From positions 1-9,323 of the forward strand of contig CANNLB010000038.1 in assembly GCA_947505565.1 (NCBI GenBank): a stretch of 9,323 nt of DNA. Direction: 5' to 3'. This DNA comes from Acidobacteriota bacterium (lineage in GTDB: Bacteria; Acidobacteriota; Terriglobia; Bryobacterales; Bryobacteraceae). A program made the translations under genes and the position numbers. Shown here piece by piece: positions 7,386 to 9,323 of the stretch; positions within the stretch are counted from its first letter, which is position 1; each line of letters opens with the position of its first letter. The notes under the pieces were generated by a model. It worked only from the letters and a program-made list of their open reading frames with translations. It searched no databases and had not been told where the DNA came from.

Positions 7386-8090
7386 CTATCCGAGTGGATC
7401 CGAAGTAATTCGCTGAAACGTTCGTGCCCAAAGAGTCTCCGTGAAAAAATGTCGGGTCAAGTCTTGGGCGTGATCCCAAAGGACCACCACACCAGCGCCA
7501 GTTTGCGATAGATGTTCGCCCGCGGGACGAAACCCCAGAATCGCGAATCGGCCGAGTTGTCCCGGTTGTCGCCCAGACCCAACGACAGCCCCGGCGGCAC
7601 CACCAACTCCCCCTTGACGGCATGCGCCCGCAGCATCTCGATCGCCAGCTTCCCGATCCCCGGCAACAGCGCTTCGTTCGGGGAATTCCCCAGATATGGC
7701 ACCCGCGGCCCCGCTCTCTGCCTCCTGTCTGGCTCGTCCACCGCTCGTCCGTGCAGCAGCTACTAGTGGTCCGGAAAACGACTCCGATCTCCCGTCACCC
7801 CGGTCACCCATTTGACGTAAGGCTGGGCCTCGTCCAGCGGGTGCTTGAAAACCATCACGTCGCTCCGTCTTGCGTCCGCGTACGGCAGCAGCGCGCGGGA
7901 AATCTTCGTTCGTCGATGCATACGCCAACTTGTCCACCATCGGAGGATGGCCCACCCGGATGGTCGTATTCATCGAAGGCGTCGACACCACAAGCGCCTG
8001 CACGACTGTCGCCTTCCCGAACAGAAGCATCAGCCCCGTTACGGTCGATCCCGCCAGCCAATGGCGTACAACTCGCGCTTTCGTCGCCAT
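7386..8090 (-). pseudogene. Decayed tandem paralogue of signal peptidase I
   Basis: Lies three bases downstream of the intact lepB and aligns with it along almost its whole length, but across two frames. Frame A from ATG 8090: LLFGKATVVQALVVSTPSM and MVDKLAYA, matching lepB LLFGTTTLVQAFVIPTGSM and LVDKLAYA. Near 7900 the frame shifts, and SRALLPYADARRSDVMVFKH then YVKWVTGVTGDR match lepB SRYFLPYSEVKRGDIIVFRW and FVKRVMGVPGDR. Two consecutive TAG codons follow (7760-7765). The same frame then resumes with LLHGRAVDEPDRR (lepB FLNGKPLTEPYKA) and GLGDNRDNSADSRFWGFVP (lepB AMGDNRDQSLDSRYWGFVP). Near 7480 it returns to frame A for WDHAQDL and RTFQRI to the TAG at 7386-7388. The catalytic Ser and Lys and the GDNRD box remain readable. 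Two frameshifts and a double stop rule out a normal product, unless the assembly is wrong. The divergence shows that the duplication is old. Confidence 0.88.
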
Positions 8091-8093
8091 AGG

Positions 8094-8912
8094 CTATTGC
8101 ACCGGATAGCCGTGGATTAGGTTGAACGTCCGCTTCCAGCGCGTCTTCGTGAAGAAGTTTGTCGCCAAATCTTGAATGTGGTCCCAGCCCGGCGTTGAAC
8201 TCGACAGCCGCTCTGTCGGCGCATCGTAGGACCAGTAAATGATCAACGGCTTGCCAATGATATTCTCCCGCGGCACAAAACCCCAATAACGCGAGTCCAG
8301 AGATTGGTCCCGATTGTCGCCCATCGCAAAATAGGCGTTATCCGGCACCACGATCTCTTTGCCAACCAGATGCTTCTCCAGCATCGTCCGTCCCCCTTCG
8401 TCTAGACGCGTATTCGGTTCAGATGGAAACGTGTCCCGGTAGGAATCAAAGTACTCGGTCTTGTGAGCCTTATACGGTTCGGTCAACGGTTTGCCGTTCA
8501 AAAATACCTGCTTGTTCTCGACGCGAATCCGGTCCCCTGGAACACCCATCACGCGCTTGACGAACGTGAATTTCAAATCGCTCGGCCAACGGAAAACGAT
8601 GATATCGCCCCGCTTCACCTCCGAATACGGCAGAAAGTAGCGGCTGATCGGCCCCGGAGGCGCATACGCCAACTTATCGACCAGCAAATGGTCGCCGATT
8701 AACAGCGTGTCTTCCATCGATCCCGTCGGAATCACAAACGCCTGCACCAACGTCGTCGTGCCGAACAGCAGCAACAATATGGTCACTGTCCATTCGGCAA
8801 TCGTATTGCGCGGGGTCTCTTCTTTCCGCTGCAGGAAAATCTGCTTCCAGAGCGGTTGTTCAGGCGCGGACGGATCCGCGGGGGTCGGCTTTTGATCTTG
8901 TTCCAATGCCAC
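8094..8912 (-). CDS. lepB: Signal peptidase I
   Basis: Membrane-anchored Ser/Lys protease that cleaves signal peptides from proteins exported by Sec or Tat. The 272-aa protein has a hydrophilic N-terminus, one clear membrane segment (about 42-62, rich in Leu) and then the periplasmic catalytic domain. Box B holds the nucleophile Ser65 (PTGSMEDTLLIGD); VDKLAYA follows at 78-84; box D holds the general base Lys119 (KRGDIIVFRWPSD...FVKRVMGVPGDR); box E is GDNRDQSLDSRYWGF (198-212). The start is GTG at 8912-8910, with GGAAG seven bases upstream. Length is in the normal range. It is followed after three bases by its own decayed paralogue and preceded after 19 bp by a small membrane-protein gene, so it sits in the middle of a compact - strand operon. 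Being the intact copy, it probably does the essential work here, though other copies may exist elsewhere in the genome. Confidence 0.96.
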   Translation of the reverse strand: MALEQDQKPTPADPSAPEQPLWKQIFLQRKEETPRNTIAEWTVTILLLLFGTTTLVQAFVIPTGSMEDTLLIGDHLLVDKLAYAPPGPISRYFLPYSEVKRGDIIVFRWPSDLKFTFVKRVMGVPGDRIRVENKQVFLNGKPLTEPYKAHKTEYFDSYRDTFPSEPNTRLDEGGRTMLEKHLVGKEIVVPDNAYFAMGDNRDQSLDSRYWGFVPRENIIGKPLIIYWSYDAPTERLSSSTPGWDHIQDLATNFFTKTRWKRTFNLIHGYPVQ

Positions 8913-8931
8913 GGTGTTCTTCCAATTCTAG

Positions 8932-9222
8932 CTAATCGAACAGCACTTCCCGAAGGTAACGATACAAATCGTGCAGGCTCGTGCCAATATTCACAATGCC
9001 TATCCCAGATACGGCCCCGCGGACGTAAGGGTTCACCCAGATTTCCCGTGTACCCTCCCGCCAATTGGCCAACTCGTTCCGCTCCCACCCATCCATCCAC
9101 GGGTAGACCAGCAGAAATACCCCTAACTCAAAGCAGAGGATGATCCAGGCCAGCCCGGATAAACGAGCAAACCAACTCCGACGAATCCGAGGATGAAGCG
9201 GTAGCTCTGGCAGTGGGTTCAT
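8932..9222 (-). CDS. Small predicted membrane protein of unknown function
   Basis: A 96-aa protein I do not recognise. After a short Pro- and Arg-rich N-terminus (MNPLPELPLHPRIRRSWFAR) comes a convincing membrane helix at about 21-42 (LAWIILCFELGVFLLVYPWM). A Trp- and Glu-rich stretch follows (WERNELANWREGTREIW, 46-62), then a Gly-rich hydrophobic stretch (RGAVSGIGIVNIG, 68-80) that might be a second membrane or re-entrant segment, and a charged tail ending HDLYRYLREVLFD. Positive charges before the first helix suggest an inside N-terminus. The ATG overlaps the stop of the upstream partial gene (ATGA), and lepB starts 19 bp downstream, so it is co-transcribed with signal peptidase. Open frame, start-stop overlap and coherent membrane topology support a real gene; a role in membrane or secretion biology is only a guess from position. 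Confidence 0.72.
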   Translation of the reverse strand: MNPLPELPLHPRIRRSWFARLSGLAWIILCFELGVFLLVYPWMDGWERNELANWREGTREIWVNPYVRGAVSGIGIVNIGTSLHDLYRYLREVLFD

Positions 9223-9323
9223 GAAGAAAGTGTTTGTCCCGCCCGGGCTCGTACAGGCGCGTAACTATAGCGGTGTTCCGGCAGCGGGCCCCATCGGTCC
9301 AGCGCCGCCAAATGCTCCGGCGA
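9219..9323 (-). CDS. C-terminal fragment of an unidentified protein
   Basis: The - strand frame is open from the window edge to a TGA at 9221-9219 and encodes 34 residues, starting SPEHLAALDRWGPLPEHR and ending ARAGQTLSS. The stop overlaps the ATG of the membrane-protein gene as ATGA, the same coupling seen at manC/isomerase. Mostly G/C third positions in the first two thirds fit coding sequence. The piece is too short and featureless for me to assign a family. Confidence 0.5.
   Translation of the reverse strand, partial: SPEHLAALDRWGPLPEHRYSYAPVRARAGQTLSS

Noticed and set aside
6723..7511. 262-codon open frame on the + strand
   Set aside because: Antisense to manC and the broken signal peptidase, biased to Arg/Leu/Pro, with no recognisable domain.
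7386..8090. Programmed frameshifting as an explanation for the split second signal peptidase
   Set aside because: Two shifts in opposite directions plus two adjacent in-frame TAG codons would all need to be bypassed; no slippery heptamer stands out.
1..9323. CRISPR arrays, tRNA or rRNA genes, riboswitches
   Set aside because: Scanning both strands by eye showed no regularly spaced repeats, no cloverleaf with a T-loop consensus and no rRNA-like segment.

Overview
The window looks like a piece of a high-GC bacterial chromosome. A Solibacter/Bryobacter-type acidobacterium is my best guess. That is an inference from the gene style (C-rich third positions, a secreted D-aminoacylase-type amidohydrolase, a cyclophilin next to manC, a paralogous signal peptidase pair); no rRNA or other marker is present to prove it. 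No stretch over about 130 bases lacks a gene or pseudogene.

Left part, + strand (1-3101): the 3' nine-tenths of a Cu(I)-exporting P1B-type ATPase (copA, 5' end outside the window) overlaps csoR, the Cu(I)-sensing repressor, through an ATGA junction. The csoR stop in turn overlaps the ATG of a third reading frame. That frame is a wrecked class C (lipoprotein e(P4)-type) HAD acid phosphatase, recognisable from fragments in three frames. A ~270-bp non-autonomous insertion element with imperfect terminal inverted repeats and a 9-bp direct repeat sits inside it; removing the element and one repeat copy rejoins the phosphatase homology. The operon therefore once read copA-csoR-phosphatase, and only the copper export and sensing genes still look functional.

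Right part, - strand (9323 to 3092, in transcription order): the C-terminal end of an unidentified protein; a 96-aa predicted membrane protein; an intact type I signal peptidase (lepB); a decayed second lepB; manC (GDP-mannose synthesis); and a cyclophilin-type peptidyl-prolyl isomerase. These six are packed with overlaps or gaps of no more than 19 bp and probably form one transcript serving envelope and secretory functions. After a 132-bp gap holding an 8-bp perfect inverted repeat comes a lower-GC gene resembling 2-oxoglutarate/Fe(II) oxygenases. After another 116 bp comes a secreted N-acyl-D-amino-acid deacylase-like amidohydrolase, whose 3' end converges on and overlaps the phosphatase pseudogene by 10 bp.

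I see no clearly novel multi-gene system. The most interesting content is the two layers of gene decay: the insertion element nested in a phosphatase pseudogene, and the broken tandem signal peptidase whose catalytic residues are all still spelled out. A plausible metal-ligand substitution in the amidohydrolase is also worth checking.
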